This document shows, piece by piece, positions 1-9,613 of a stretch of DNA of 64,000 nt. The position numbers and the translations under genes were made by a program. The notes beneath the pieces are model-generated. The model made no database searches, was not told the DNA's origin, and saw only the letters and a program-made list of their open reading frames with translations. Source of the stretch: Marinifilum caeruleilacunae (GTDB lineage: Bacteria > Bacteroidota > Bacteroidia > Bacteroidales > Marinifilaceae); NCBI RefSeq assembly GCF_013141825.1, contig NZ_RZNH01000017.1, positions 1 through 64,000 of the forward strand, in the 5' to 3' direction. The stretch's first letter is position 1, and each line of letters begins with the position of its first letter.

Positions 1-76
1 ATCTGTTTGGATCTATAATAACAAGAGACCTCATTTGAGTTTGAATTATAAAACACCTAATTTTATACATCAAAAA

Positions 77-100
77 TCCAGTGAGGCTAGCCTCACTGGA
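77..100 (-). terminator. Rho-independent terminator of the beta-mannosidase gene
   Basis: A perfect 24-base palindrome (two 12-base arms) lies about 55 bases past the stop of the GH2 gene. Read on the minus strand it is followed by five T. It ends the minus-strand transcript. Nothing else is visible in bases 1-154. Confidence 0.75.
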
Positions 101-154
101 TCATATAATTAATTTATAAATGTGTCAACCTATTTTAGGACGACTCAAAATTAT

Positions 155-2731
155 CTATTCAAAAGTAGAATCTAGTGTTCTAAGCTGTATCACTTCATTG
201 AGTTTTTCAAGTGATATTTCTGTTTCCAGCCTAATGCTTATGGTTTCACCTGCCAAAACATCAAAGTAGTTATCCGAAAAGAATCCATCTTCATCTCCAA
301 GGCTTAAAAATACATTCTTTGCCAGTACATCCGATTCGATCCTGATCTCATAAGAATTCTCTTTTTTCAAAATGCTATACTCCACTTTGGGTTTAGGCAA
401 TTTTACATCTTTCACCGACTTAAAGTAAAGAATATTTCTAGCCACAACTTCCGAATCTACCTTCAATTCAACCAGAAATAACTCCTTTTCAGGATTTCTA
501 CCCTGCAAGAATTTCTTCAGCTGCTGACCATAGAAAACTTCGCTGGAATTTTTGCGAATGCTAATCTCTTTGCTTTCCGACCAGGTCACATTTCCTGTAA
601 AATCCATCACTTTCAAAATCAGTTTGGCATCAATTTCCTTCAAATGATCATTCACGACAGCCACCTTTAAGTTATCCTTTTCGAGATATGGCGAAACCAA
701 CAAAGGTTCAAATCCTTTCTTCACATAGTACTGCAAGGCTTTCCACTCCTGGTAGTAATCGGTCGAGCTCCACGAGGCAACCGGCCAGCAATCGTTAATT
801 TGCCAATACAAACTGCCCATGCAGTATGGCATTGCACGACGGTGGCCTTCCAATGCAAATTTAATTCCTTCTGCCTGCAAGACATGATTCACATACAGGA
901 ACGACTCGAAATCCTTAGGTTTCCTGTAATCCTGCAACATGTAATACTCAATCGTTTCGTTCCCGATAGACGAACGTTGATGCGATTTCATGACCTCCGA
1001 AAAAATATCGCAATCTTCGGGTTCGGCATATTTTCTTACCGATTTCATTTCAGGAAAAGATTGAAAACCATACTCACTCATAAATCTTGCAATATGTGTT
1101 GCATAGGTTTCAAAGGGTTCTTTTCCCCACCAAACGCCCCAGTAATGGTCATCTCCGTTGATTAAGTCAGGCTTTACCCCTGTGCCCGAAGAAGGACTGG
1201 AACTCCAGTAAAACCTTGAAGGATCGTATTCTTCCACTGCTTTAGGAAGCACTTCATGAAAAATATCAGCGTAAGCTTTCCAAACCATAGCAGGCACTTC
1301 CTCGCCTTGCTCCCTGGCTTGCCTTTTCCAACCCCAATTGTGCCAGGCAACCAAAATTTCATTATTCCCACACCAAAGAGCAATGCTGGGGTGATTTCTT
1401 AACCTTCTGATATTGTCTCGTGCTTCTGCTTTTATATTGTCCAAAAACTCACGCTTACCCGGATACATGGCACAAGCAAACATAAAATCCTGCCAAACCA
1501 GTATTCCTGCCTCATCGCATAAATCATAAAACAAATCATCTTCGTAATAGCCACCACCCCAAACTCTCAGCATATTCATGTTAGAATTTTTGGCAGTCTC
1601 GATTACCTTTTTCAATTGATCCTTACTCACTCTTGACGGGAATATGTCATTTGGAATGTAATTGGCACCTTTCATGAATACGGGCACACCATTTACTTTA
1701 AAATAGAAGGAAGTTCCTTCATCGTCCTTTTCACGAACCACTTCCATCGTTCTAATGCCAATTCTTCTACTTGCCTGTTCTACTCTACCATTGACATTAA
1801 TTTCTGCATTAATCGTATACAGATCTTGTTCGCCCAATCCGTTAGGCCACCAAAGTTTTGGATTTTCAATATCAAAGTTTAGCTCATATTTGTGAACTCC
1901 CTTTTTCAGTTGCACATTTGAGGCAGCCAATTCCAATCCATTATTTCGAATTTGAATATCTGCCAATACTTCCTGTTCAGATTCCAATTCTAAAACTGCC
2001 GTAAAACTGGCAAGATTTTCTTTCACCTGATTCTGAACAATTTGCAAATCTTGAATTCTTGCATGATCCCACGCTCTGAGGTATACAGGGCGCCATATGC
2101 CACTGCTTACCAAACGTGGGCCCCAATCCCAACCATAATGATAGCCAGCCTTTCGGGTATAAATACTTACTCTTTTGTTCCCTTCAACTTGTCCCAGTTC
2201 TGCCTGATCGTTTTCCGCTCCCGGATAAACAAAAGCATTTGCATCGTGCAGCTCTAAACCTTTTGTAATGGGTGAATAAAACGCTATGTGTAGTTTATTT
2301 TTTCCCTTTTTCAGATATTTCTTTACATCAACTGTCCACTCTCGAAACATATTATCTGCCGATAGCACTTTCTGATCGTTCAGGTAAACGTCTGCATAGG
2401 TATCCAGACCTTTAAAATCGAGCACAATTCGACCTTTACTCAAAATGACCTGATCCAGCTCAAATTCCGTTTTGTAGATCCAATCTTTCTTATCAATCCA
2501 TTGCAAGTCGTGTTCATTTAATCGATAAAAAGGATCTTCGATTTTTCCATTGGCCAACAAATCGGTGTGCACGCATCCTGGTACTTTTGCAGGCAACCAG
2601 CTTAGCGAATCTTTTTCAGAAAAGGTCCAATCGGAGCTCAGGTCTTTCACAATCATTAAGTTTTGATTTTGCGATTTGCAACCAAGAAGAAAAGTTAGGG
2701 CAGCAAATAATACAATACATCGTAGAGACAT
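155..2731 (-). CDS. GH2 beta-mannosidase, lipoprotein
   Basis: An exo-acting beta-mannosidase that removes terminal beta-mannose from mannan or glycan fragments. I start it at the internal Met (2731), because this places a lipoprotein signal (hydrophobic stretch ending L-L-G-C) at the N terminus; the frame is open to 2773. Domain order is a GH2 sugar-binding domain with Y-H-Y-G-W-D-W-G-P, an Ig-like domain, then a TIM barrel. The acid/base Glu is in G-N-N-E (about residue 458) and the nucleophile Glu in M-S-E-Y-G-F (about residue 553). This spacing agrees with characterised Bacteroides beta-mannosidases. The length of about 858 residues is normal. It is separated from the upstream gene by a terminator, so it is probably its own transcription unit. 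It should act in the periplasm or on the outer membrane. Substrate linkage beyond beta-mannoside is inference. Confidence 0.92.
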   Translation of the reverse strand: MSLRCIVLFAALTFLLGCKSQNQNLMIVKDLSSDWTFSEKDSLSWLPAKVPGCVHTDLLANGKIEDPFYRLNEHDLQWIDKKDWIYKTEFELDQVILSKGRIVLDFKGLDTYADVYLNDQKVLSADNMFREWTVDVKKYLKKGKNKLHIAFYSPITKGLELHDANAFVYPGAENDQAELGQVEGNKRVSIYTRKAGYHYGWDWGPRLVSSGIWRPVYLRAWDHARIQDLQIVQNQVKENLASFTAVLELESEQEVLADIQIRNNGLELAASNVQLKKGVHKYELNFDIENPKLWWPNGLGEQDLYTINAEINVNGRVEQASRRIGIRTMEVVREKDDEGTSFYFKVNGVPVFMKGANYIPNDIFPSRVSKDQLKKVIETAKNSNMNMLRVWGGGYYEDDLFYDLCDEAGILVWQDFMFACAMYPGKREFLDNIKAEARDNIRRLRNHPSIALWCGNNEILVAWHNWGWKRQAREQGEEVPAMVWKAYADIFHEVLPKAVEEYDPSRFYWSSSPSSGTGVKPDLINGDDHYWGVWWGKEPFETYATHIARFMSEYGFQSFPEMKSVRKYAEPEDCDIFSEVMKSHQRSSIGNETIEYYMLQDYRKPKDFESFLYVNHVLQAEGIKFALEGHRRAMPYCMGSLYWQINDCWPVASWSSTDYYQEWKALQYYVKKGFEPLLVSPYLEKDNLKVAVVNDHLKEIDAKLILKVMDFTGNVTWSESKEISIRKNSSEVFYGQQLKKFLQGRNPEKELFLVELKVDSEVVARNILYFKSVKDVKLPKPKVEYSILKKENSYEIRIESDVLAKNVFLSLGDEDGFFSDNYFDVLAGETISIRLETEISLEKLNEVIQLRTLDSTFE

Positions 2732-2796
2732 AAGTTTGTTTTTGAATTTTTTGTATTGGCTTTTGGAATTCAAGCACTAAAATAATCAGAAAAAAG

Positions 2797-2841
2797 AAAC
2801 CGATGAGCCATTACGAATACAAGTTGCCTATCATCGGGTTT
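2797..2841 (-). terminator. Terminator after the zinc-binding protein gene
   Basis: The arms AAACCGATGA and TCATCGGGTTT pair with one bulged G. On the minus strand the hairpin is followed by CTTTTTT. It lies directly after the stop of the gene at 2858-3451 and separates it from the beta-mannosidase gene. Confidence 0.6.
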
Positions 2842-2857
2842 ATATCTATTTCACCTG

Positions 2858-3451
2858 TTATATAAACAGTACTTTTTTATCTTTAAAAAGTTCTCCAAAT
2901 TCAGGTGGTAAATCAATTAAATCGGCTGTCAGGTCGTTAATAATATCCAAACTTTTGCTGGACAGCAAGTTTAAGATATCATCTATAGTTTCGCCGCAAA
3001 GCATAAATGGCATCTGGTGAAAAACCAGCTCATCTTTCCAACACAAAGCGTAGATCTGGTATTCATTCACCTCATCCATCGATTTGTTCTTAACGATACA
3101 ATTGTTTAGCCAAATATCGGTATCAACCAAATTGTGCTCCTTCAGCTCTCTATCTCTTTCTTCAACACGACTATTTGCCTCGAAATAAGCTGCAATTTTC
3201 TCGTTCGACTCTATGGATAATGAATCATGCATCTCTTGCCTGCAATCCATACAACAAGCCAGTTCGAAAACCAACTCAGCTTGAGTAGAACCAGTTTTTT
3301 TTTCGAACGCCTTCTCAATTAAATACAACTCATTGCCACCAGTTAAATTTTTCCCGCAAATGGTACATTCAGTAAATTGCTTCTCTTCCTTCTCCATGTA
3401 AAACACCTTTGGTATTGGTGCTGAATGTGTTATTTCCAGTGCTTCTGACAT
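2858..3451 (-). CDS. Hypothetical protein with a two-pair cysteine zinc-binding site
   Basis: I do not recognise the family. The 197-residue protein has a C-x2-C pair (C29, C32, in E-C-T-I-C-G-K) and a second cluster C-C-x2-C (C66, C67, C70) about 35 residues later. This is the usual layout of a treble-clef or zinc-ribbon site. The rest is acidic and mixed alpha/beta, and the C terminus (from about residue 130) looks like a compact domain ending in K-K-V-L-F-I. There is no signal peptide or membrane segment, so it is probably cytoplasmic. It is flanked by terminators on both sides and seems monocistronic, so context gives no function. Confidence 0.75.
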   Translation of the reverse strand: MSEALEITHSAPIPKVFYMEKEEKQFTECTICGKNLTGGNELYLIEKAFEKKTGSTQAELVFELACCMDCRQEMHDSLSIESNEKIAAYFEANSRVEERDRELKEHNLVDTDIWLNNCIVKNKSMDEVNEYQIYALCWKDELVFHQMPFMLCGETIDDILNLLSSKSLDIINDLTADLIDLPPEFGELFKDKKVLFI

Positions 3452-3550
3452 ACCTTAAATTTTTACTTAAAAATAATAAAATACAAGTGAAATGGTTTTA
3501 AAAGTTATCGTAAATCCACAAGATGAAAGGATTAAAGAGAAGAACAAAAA

Positions 3551-3580
3551 AGAGCAGTTACTCCCCATCGCAACTGCTCT
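3551..3580 (-). terminator. Hairpin terminator upstream of the zinc-binding protein gene
   Basis: The 9-base arms AGAGCAGTT and AACTGCTCT pair perfectly around a 12-base loop. On the minus strand they are followed by six T. It acts as a second barrier between the glycerate kinase operon and the next gene. Confidence 0.65.
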
Positions 3581-3704
3581 TATACTAATCAACTCATCTA
3601 TATCAGTATTTTTGGAATGATTTTGAATGATTCTTATTTCAAAATAGATACTGATGATACTCTTTATAAACACCTGGGATTTTAAAAAGGGTGAATAAAG
3701 CAAG

Positions 3705-3738
3705 AAAGACTCCCTTCCTAAAATAGAAAAGAGTCTTT
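3705..3738 (-). terminator. Terminator of the glycerate-glycoside operon
   Basis: The arms AAAGACTC and GAGTCTTT lie 23 bases past the stop of the glycerate kinase gene. The following minus-strand sequence is T-rich but interrupted. It marks the probable 3' end of the operon. Confidence 0.5.
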
Positions 3739-3760
3739 GCATCATCTAAGGAAAGCTATT

Positions 3761-4891
3761 TTATTTTTGAACTTTCAATTTCTCTCCAAACAGTTCGGCA
3801 GCTATTTCGAGGTATTTCCCGGCGTTTTGCATGGAATCCTGAAGGTCTTTGGCATACACCGAAGTTTCGGCAATATGATCTACCTTAAGCTTTTCCCGAT
3901 CCTCTTCTGGCAGATCTACCAATCCGCAAAACAAAGCCAGTTTCTGATTTTCCAAAGAGTCCAACACACCCCGAATCACTTTCCCCGAGAAGGTTTGTGA
4001 ATCCAGTTTTCCCTCACCGGTTATGATCCAGTCGGCATCTTTAATTTTATTATCGAAGTCTGCTTCAGTTTTGATCAGTTCAATGCCAGAATTCAATTTT
4101 GCTCCCAGAAAAAGAATGCATCCTGCACCAAGTCCACCTGCTGCACCAGCACCTTTTATATGTTGTAAATCCAGCTGAAACTGAGATTTTACGACTTCAT
4201 TAAAAATAATAAGTCCATTATCGAGTTGCATCACCATTTGGGGAGTTGCCCCTTTTTGAGGCGAATACACGTAAGCAGCGCCATTTGGTCCATACAATGG
4301 ATTATCCACATCGCAGGCTACTTCAAATTTCACCTCATTAACTTGCGGATGAACTCCTGAAATATCAATGGTTTCTATTTCCTGTAAATCTTTTCCTATC
4401 CCTGATAATTCTTTCTTATCCTTATTAAAAAATCGATATCCCAGCGCTCTTGCCATACCCATTCCGGCATCGTTGGTTGCGCTACCTCCAATCCCTAGTA
4501 TGATATGTTCAACTCCTTTATCAAGAGCATCTTTTATGAGCTCACCCGTTCCATAGGTACTGGTTTTTAAAGGATTTGCTTCCTTATCAGTAAGCAAACG
4601 AATACCTGAGGCCTCTGCCATTTCGATAAATGCAGTTTTCTTGACCTCGGAATACAAGTAGGATGCATTTACTTTTCTACCAAGCGGATCGGAAACATTT
4701 AACGAAATTATTTCCCCATCCAGATAGTATTGAAGCACCTCAACGGTTCCATCTCCACCATCGGCCAAAGGCAGTTTTTCAATTTCAACATCGTGAACAT
4801 GCTTTCTGATGCCTTTTTCGATGGCTTCGCAAAACTGAAGCCCCGTAAGGGATCCTTTAAATTTATCGGGAGCTATGATTATTTTGGTCAT
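3761..4891 (-). CDS. Glycerate kinase
   Basis: Phosphorylates D-glycerate with ATP; this family (GarK/GlxK type) usually makes 2-phosphoglycerate. The 376-residue length is typical. The N terminus I-I-I-A-P-D-K-F-K-G-S-L and the motif L-A-D-G-G-D-G-T-V-E are hallmarks of the family, as are G-G-S-A-T-N-D-A-G-M-G-M-A and the later D-W-I-I-T-G-E-G-K-L-D. It is the last gene of the minus-strand operon, 171 bases after the GH38 gene. Its presence beside a glucosylglycerate-type phosphorylase explains its job: it captures the glycerate released from glycerate glycosides and feeds it to glycolysis. Cytoplasmic. Product position (2- versus 3-phosphoglycerate) is from family knowledge, not from this sequence. 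Confidence 0.95.
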   Translation of the reverse strand: MTKIIIAPDKFKGSLTGLQFCEAIEKGIRKHVHDVEIEKLPLADGGDGTVEVLQYYLDGEIISLNVSDPLGRKVNASYLYSEVKKTAFIEMAEASGIRLLTDKEANPLKTSTYGTGELIKDALDKGVEHIILGIGGSATNDAGMGMARALGYRFFNKDKKELSGIGKDLQEIETIDISGVHPQVNEVKFEVACDVDNPLYGPNGAAYVYSPQKGATPQMVMQLDNGLIIFNEVVKSQFQLDLQHIKGAGAAGGLGAGCILFLGAKLNSGIELIKTEADFDNKIKDADWIITGEGKLDSQTFSGKVIRGVLDSLENQKLALFCGLVDLPEEDREKLKVDHIAETSVYAKDLQDSMQNAGKYLEIAAELFGEKLKVQK

Positions 4892-5062
4892 ATCTTTGAT
4901 TATTGGTTAAAGATAACAATCAGAACCTACATTTGGCACAGCACACTCTATCTACAACTTTACCCTAAATCTGTACCAATGCAGATCCTGCTTGCGCATC
5001 TCTAACTAAACTAACAGCTAACTTTTTTAATCTTATTTCTTATCGGTTGAATGAACAATTAT

Positions 5063-7894
5063 TTATTGCTTATCCGGATCTTTAAATTGCTTGATGTAAT
5101 CGTAAACCCTACGCTGTACACGAGCTTCGTTCAAGCCATAGCCCAATTCGGTAATTCTTTTTTCATTATACCTATGTTGTGCTAAAATTGCCGAAAGTTG
5201 AGCTTCCAAAGCTGTTCTTCTCCACATTGGATGATGAGATTTCTCCTTCAATCCTTCAGCTCTTTCCAACTCTGATTCAATCTCACCCAAACTTACGTAG
5301 CTTGCATATTCGTAGGCTTCAAAATCTTCCTTTTTACGGTCGTATTCGTAAACCAACTCACATTCGTCTGATGGTTTATAGTTTTCCCTAACAAGATTCA
5401 ACTTTAAAGTGAAAATCTTTTTGCCATCAAGCTTAAACTCGGCACCATCGTTAACGAGCTTAACAGCTTCCATTTCTTCTTCCAGCAGGTTTGTTAAAGC
5501 AGCCTTTTCTACTTTAAAGGCACTGCTAACTCTAACATCTGTTGTCTTTTCAGCAGAATTGTATCCCCTAATCACAAGCGATTTTCCATCTTCACTCCTC
5601 TTTAGTGCTGTAATTTTTAGAGCACCCAGGCTATCCTTCGCAGTAAAATAGCTCGCCTCATTCGCCAATTCTCCAACATGCTTGTCGGTGGTAAAGCATA
5701 CCAAATCGGTATTGTAAAGGTCTGACAACTTGCAAACCTGCGCCTCTTCAGTAGTTCCCTGGTGAGGATATACTGCATATTCGAATTCCATTTCGCGCAA
5801 ACATTGTGCGTCTGGTGTAAAAATCTCCGGTCCGGCATCGCCAATTCGCGAGTTGATTTCTTTGGCAATCCAACCTACCGATCGGAACAATGTTAATGCA
5901 ATGGTATCTCCATCAATCACCTGGTATTCAGGCAATCCTTTTGAGAATATGGCCAGGCCATCCTTTTCATCGTTCAAATCAACAAATTCACGATTCAGGA
6001 AAATGGTATTTGGCTTTGCCTCGCGAGCACCAATAATCACCTTCTTCACATCTTCAGGTATGGTCGACTCGTCGTAATCTTCAATAAGGATTGGACGTTT
6101 TACCACATCAAACGGACTTCCAGCATTGGCAAATTCAGTCTCGATTCCCGATTTGAACAAGACCCTCATCAAATGGTCTTTTACCGTATTTCTCAGGAAA
6201 GTTTTACATTTTACCACTTCCGAATCGGCTTCGATTGTATAGTAGGTAACAATCGGTAAATCTCGCGTAAGCGTGCTTCTCACACTGTGATTTTCCGCAT
6301 CCGACTCAGGCAAATTCATCACCAACTCGGTACGTACCACCACTTTTGTTGCCAACTGCTCCACAATTTCCATCTTGGCTTTACAAGCTTCGCTGGTAAT
6401 AATAATATCCTTGTCGGGATATGAATAGTTGTACTCATCGCCGGTATCGGCGCGATCTTCAAACATTCCCTGCTTAAAGAACTGCTTGCCCGATTTTTTA
6501 TAGAACAAGTTGAAAGATCCATTTTTATTGAAATCTACAACAATCTTATTATTGCTAATTTTCAAACCTTCCACCTCAACAATCGATTCTGCCAGGTCCG
6601 ATTTCTCAACGATTTTATAACCCATTGCTGGGATATCTTTCACATAGAATTCGCCATTTTCGAAACTTACATTTTCCGATCTGCTTTGGAAAGATGGATT
6701 AAATACCACTTTTACTTCCTCATCCTTTGCATCCGCTGTGTGAATCAAACTGCAAAGCTCTCGTAACTTTTGCTCTGTTAGCGATTGTGTCAGCTGGTTT
6801 ACAACACGGGTACGGTTCTCCATATCGGTATGAACATCATCAATACTTACACCACAAATACTATCGTGCGGATGATTTTTCAGCAATGTTTTCCAGGCCT
6901 CGCGAATTTGTGTCTTCTCATATTCACCACCCAAAGCCCAGCTCAGTGCTGCCAATGGCTCCACTCTCTTTTCCAAAGCTTTTTGCTGCTGATCGTTCTG
7001 CAATTTCAAATACATTCGAGCCGACATTACGCCTGGGAAAACCGAAATAAACCTTCCACTATACAAAGCTCCATGAAGGGTTTTTAAGTCAGGTTTTTCG
7101 CTCATTACATCGCGAATGTATTTTACCGGATTACTTTGGATGATTTTAAACTCATCGGTATCCATTTTTCCATCCGAAATGTAGGGCTGAATATCATCAG
7201 GAATCATCTCCTGATCGTAACCATTCATTAGCAGAATATGACTACTTGTTGCAAAAGGTGTCAGCTTGTGAACCTCATCGTATACCCTATCTTTCATGAT
7301 ATCGTTATACTCTGCCAGGCGCATAACATTTCGGTAACTGTCCAAGAGGTACATCGAAGGAATTGAGGTTCCATCAGGCGAACGCCAGTAGAATTCCGAT
7401 TGTACATCATTTGGATCCATTTCAACGCCTCGCCATACATATAAACCTTCCAGCTTAAACTGGTCATGAATTTGCGATGTTTGAGAAATCTGTCCAAAAT
7501 TATCGAGCATCCAGCCTACTTTCATGGCTCCACCCAACTCTTTTGCAGCCTGAATTCCATAGGTCAGGTTACGCACCAGGGATTCTTCACTTAGCAATTG
7601 CCAATCGGGCTGCAAGTAGTACGGGCCAATGAACAGCCTGTTCTGTTTCACATACTTTCTAATCTTGCGTTTGTATTCATTTACATTGTAATTGTTCTTG
7701 TCCAGCTCCTCAAAATAATCCTCAACCATTGCCATCTGGCCATCCAAGACAAAAATGTACTCTGGTTCTTTCTCAAACATCTTAAACAGGTTATCGAAGA
7801 ATGGAATCAACCATTCATTGGTGTATTTGCTATTCAAGTACCATTCTCTGTCCCAATGAGTATGCGATATAATATGTGCCGTTTTCTGTTTCAT
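5063..7894 (-). CDS. GH38 alpha-mannosidase (MngB-like)
   Basis: A zinc-dependent retaining alpha-mannosidase. The N-terminal motif H-T-H-W-D-R-E-W-Y supplies metal ligands. The nucleophile Asp is in G-W-M-L-D-N-F-G (about residue 131), and another ligand region is N-H-P-H-D-S-I-C-G (about residue 340). A long C-terminal beta-sandwich follows, as in GH38. There is no signal peptide, so it is cytoplasmic. I prefer the start at 7894: AAAGGA stands 5 bases before it and homologues begin close to the H-T-H-W-D-R-E motif; the frame extends to 7918. It lies 63 bases (39 from the longer start) after the GH13_18 gene in the operon. E. coli MngB in this family hydrolyses mannosyl-D-glycerate derivatives, and the neighbours point to a similar substrate here (mannosylglycerate or mannosylglucosylglycerate). 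That substrate is inference. Confidence 0.9.
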   Translation of the reverse strand: MKQKTAHIISHTHWDREWYLNSKYTNEWLIPFFDNLFKMFEKEPEYIFVLDGQMAMVEDYFEELDKNNYNVNEYKRKIRKYVKQNRLFIGPYYLQPDWQLLSEESLVRNLTYGIQAAKELGGAMKVGWMLDNFGQISQTSQIHDQFKLEGLYVWRGVEMDPNDVQSEFYWRSPDGTSIPSMYLLDSYRNVMRLAEYNDIMKDRVYDEVHKLTPFATSSHILLMNGYDQEMIPDDIQPYISDGKMDTDEFKIIQSNPVKYIRDVMSEKPDLKTLHGALYSGRFISVFPGVMSARMYLKLQNDQQQKALEKRVEPLAALSWALGGEYEKTQIREAWKTLLKNHPHDSICGVSIDDVHTDMENRTRVVNQLTQSLTEQKLRELCSLIHTADAKDEEVKVVFNPSFQSRSENVSFENGEFYVKDIPAMGYKIVEKSDLAESIVEVEGLKISNNKIVVDFNKNGSFNLFYKKSGKQFFKQGMFEDRADTGDEYNYSYPDKDIIITSEACKAKMEIVEQLATKVVVRTELVMNLPESDAENHSVRSTLTRDLPIVTYYTIEADSEVVKCKTFLRNTVKDHLMRVLFKSGIETEFANAGSPFDVVKRPILIEDYDESTIPEDVKKVIIGAREAKPNTIFLNREFVDLNDEKDGLAIFSKGLPEYQVIDGDTIALTLFRSVGWIAKEINSRIGDAGPEIFTPDAQCLREMEFEYAVYPHQGTTEEAQVCKLSDLYNTDLVCFTTDKHVGELANEASYFTAKDSLGALKITALKRSEDGKSLVIRGYNSAEKTTDVRVSSAFKVEKAALTNLLEEEMEAVKLVNDGAEFKLDGKKIFTLKLNLVRENYKPSDECELVYEYDRKKEDFEAYEYASYVSLGEIESELERAEGLKEKSHHPMWRRTALEAQLSAILAQHRYNEKRITELGYGLNEARVQRRVYDYIKQFKDPDKQ

Positions 7895-7957
7895 TTGTCC
7901 TTTTTCTAATCGTTTCAAAAGTCTTTTCTATACCCTAATATTCCCTGACAATTCAAG

Positions 7958-9613
7958 CTATACGATCCACATGAATTCATAAGCTGTCAAACTGCTATCA
8001 GCATTATTTCCTGTTGCCAGATCTATCTTCCCCTCTGTAAGTTTTTCAATATCTTTCTCGCCTCCTGTAAAATTGTAAAGGCAATAAACTGTGTCCGAAG
8101 CCGATTTTCGTTCTACAATAAAAACGCCATTCTCCTGGTAAAACTTTGCCTCTCCAAATGGATCAAAGGCTTTTTCAGCTTTCCTGACTTTTAGCATCTT
8201 CATGTACATTTCATACACTTTTGAGCGCAAACTACCAGGCTGATTCAATTCTTTTTCGAGCTGCGAAAACTCTAATTTTTTCCTGTTGATTCTGCGATTA
8301 ATCCCCGAATCGATTACGCCTTGCTCATCGTTCTCAGAGCCAAAAATGGAGTGATAATAAATTCCCGGAACTCCCGGCATACTCAACATTACTGCCTGCG
8401 TAAGCATAAATCTCTTCACCCTTAAATCATCTGCTTCATTAGGATTTGTAAGTAAATCCATATAGTTGCAATTGAGTTCGTAGGGCGATTCCGAACCATC
8501 AGGATTTGATTTGTAGGAAACACGTCCGTTATGCGACTCTACAATTTTAGCCAGCTTTCCAATTTCTGCGTCGCTCACAATGCCTTGTAATGGCCTTACA
8601 CCAATTCCATCGTGACTTGCCGTAAAATTGAAAAAGCATGTTTTATCCGAAGGCAATTGTAATGATTGCGCCCAATGGGTAAGGACATCAACATTTTCCT
8701 TGTGCAGACTATAGGCCAAAAGCGGAGGCAAACTAAAATTATACACCATATGCGCCTCGTTTAAACCATTACCGAAGTAGGAAATATTTTCGCTGTGAGG
8801 CACGTTTGTTTCGGTAATCATCACAGTTTGAGGTGCTACCTGTTCAATAATTTTTCGGTACAACTGAATAATTCGATGCGTTTCCTCCAAATGAATGCAT
8901 GTAGTTCCTAGTTTTTTCCACATAAACGCAATGGCATCCAGACGAATTAGCTTTGCTCCTTTCGATACATAAAATAGGAGCACATCCAGCACCTTCAAAA
9001 AGATTTTAGGATTTGCGTAGTTCAAATCAACCTGATCTTCCGAAAAAGTAGTCCACACAAAAGCGTCCTTCCCATTTTTATTGTACTTGTGAAGCAATGG
9101 CCATACTCTTGGCCTGGTCACCATATTCAATTCCTCCTTATCGGGATTTTCCTCGATAAAGAAATTCTCGAATTCAGGATCTTCTCTTAAAAACCCTTTG
9201 AACCAATCCGACGACTTCGACATGTGATTGATCACAGCATCGAACATCAGGTAGAAAGATTTTTCGAGCTCTGCCACATCCTTCCAATTTCCAAAATCAG
9301 GATTGACCTCCATATAATCCACTACAGAAAACCCATCGTCTGATGTATATGGATAGAAAGGCAGGATATGGATGCTGTTGATCCCCTCTTTCAGGTACTT
9401 TTTGCACAACTTGTTCAAAGTTTGAAGCGTACTTTCATTTTCATCCTTAAAGCTATCTGCATAAGTAATCAAAATGGCATCTTCCTCATCGAGCTTAAAA
9501 GCTTCGGAAGGAGTGATCGCTCTGTAATGATTCATGATCTGATCAATTTCCTGTAGCGTTTCATCTACTCGATCAGGATATAGAAATTGTATGTCTTTTT
9601 TAAATTGTTCCAT
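7958..9613 (-). CDS. GH13_18 glycoside phosphorylase, glucosylglycerate phosphorylase type
   Basis: A retaining alpha-glucoside phosphorylase that would split glucosylglycerate with phosphate into glucose 1-phosphate and glycerate. The 551-residue protein has the GH13 triad: nucleophile D226 in I-R-L-D-A-I, acid/base E268 in I-T-E-T-N-V-P-H, and transition-state D336 in A-S-H-D-G-I-G. The stretches G-T-T-C-I-H-L and T-E-T-N-V-P-H-S-E-N-I-S-Y-F-G match the glucosylglycerate phosphorylase branch (as in E. coli YcjM, from memory) and not the classical sucrose phosphorylase branch. No signal peptide, so cytoplasmic. Its start overlaps the end of the GT4 gene by 14 bases, so the two are translationally linked. 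Glycerate kinase two genes downstream supports the glycerate-releasing reaction. Glucosylglycerol or sucrose as substrate is less likely but not excluded. Confidence 0.85.
   Translation of the reverse strand: MEQFKKDIQFLYPDRVDETLQEIDQIMNHYRAITPSEAFKLDEEDAILITYADSFKDENESTLQTLNKLCKKYLKEGINSIHILPFYPYTSDDGFSVVDYMEVNPDFGNWKDVAELEKSFYLMFDAVINHMSKSSDWFKGFLREDPEFENFFIEENPDKEELNMVTRPRVWPLLHKYNKNGKDAFVWTTFSEDQVDLNYANPKIFLKVLDVLLFYVSKGAKLIRLDAIAFMWKKLGTTCIHLEETHRIIQLYRKIIEQVAPQTVMITETNVPHSENISYFGNGLNEAHMVYNFSLPPLLAYSLHKENVDVLTHWAQSLQLPSDKTCFFNFTASHDGIGVRPLQGIVSDAEIGKLAKIVESHNGRVSYKSNPDGSESPYELNCNYMDLLTNPNEADDLRVKRFMLTQAVMLSMPGVPGIYYHSIFGSENDEQGVIDSGINRRINRKKLEFSQLEKELNQPGSLRSKVYEMYMKMLKVRKAEKAFDPFGEAKFYQENGVFIVERKSASDTVYCLYNFTGGEKDIEKLTEGKIDLATGNNADSSLTAYEFMWIV

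Larger units (their letters stand above)
3452..3760. other. Intergenic region with two terminator hairpins
   Basis: These 309 bases hold no convincing gene. They contain two separate hairpins (3551-3580 and 3705-3738), and must include the promoter of the minus-strand zinc-binding protein gene. I could not identify a clear TAnnTTTG box. Confidence 0.6.

Noticed and set aside
3467-3745. Minus-strand 92-codon open frame in the intergenic region
   Set aside because: It runs through two terminator hairpins, has no family resemblance and a phenylalanine/isoleucine-rich composition typical of chance frames in A/T-rich DNA.
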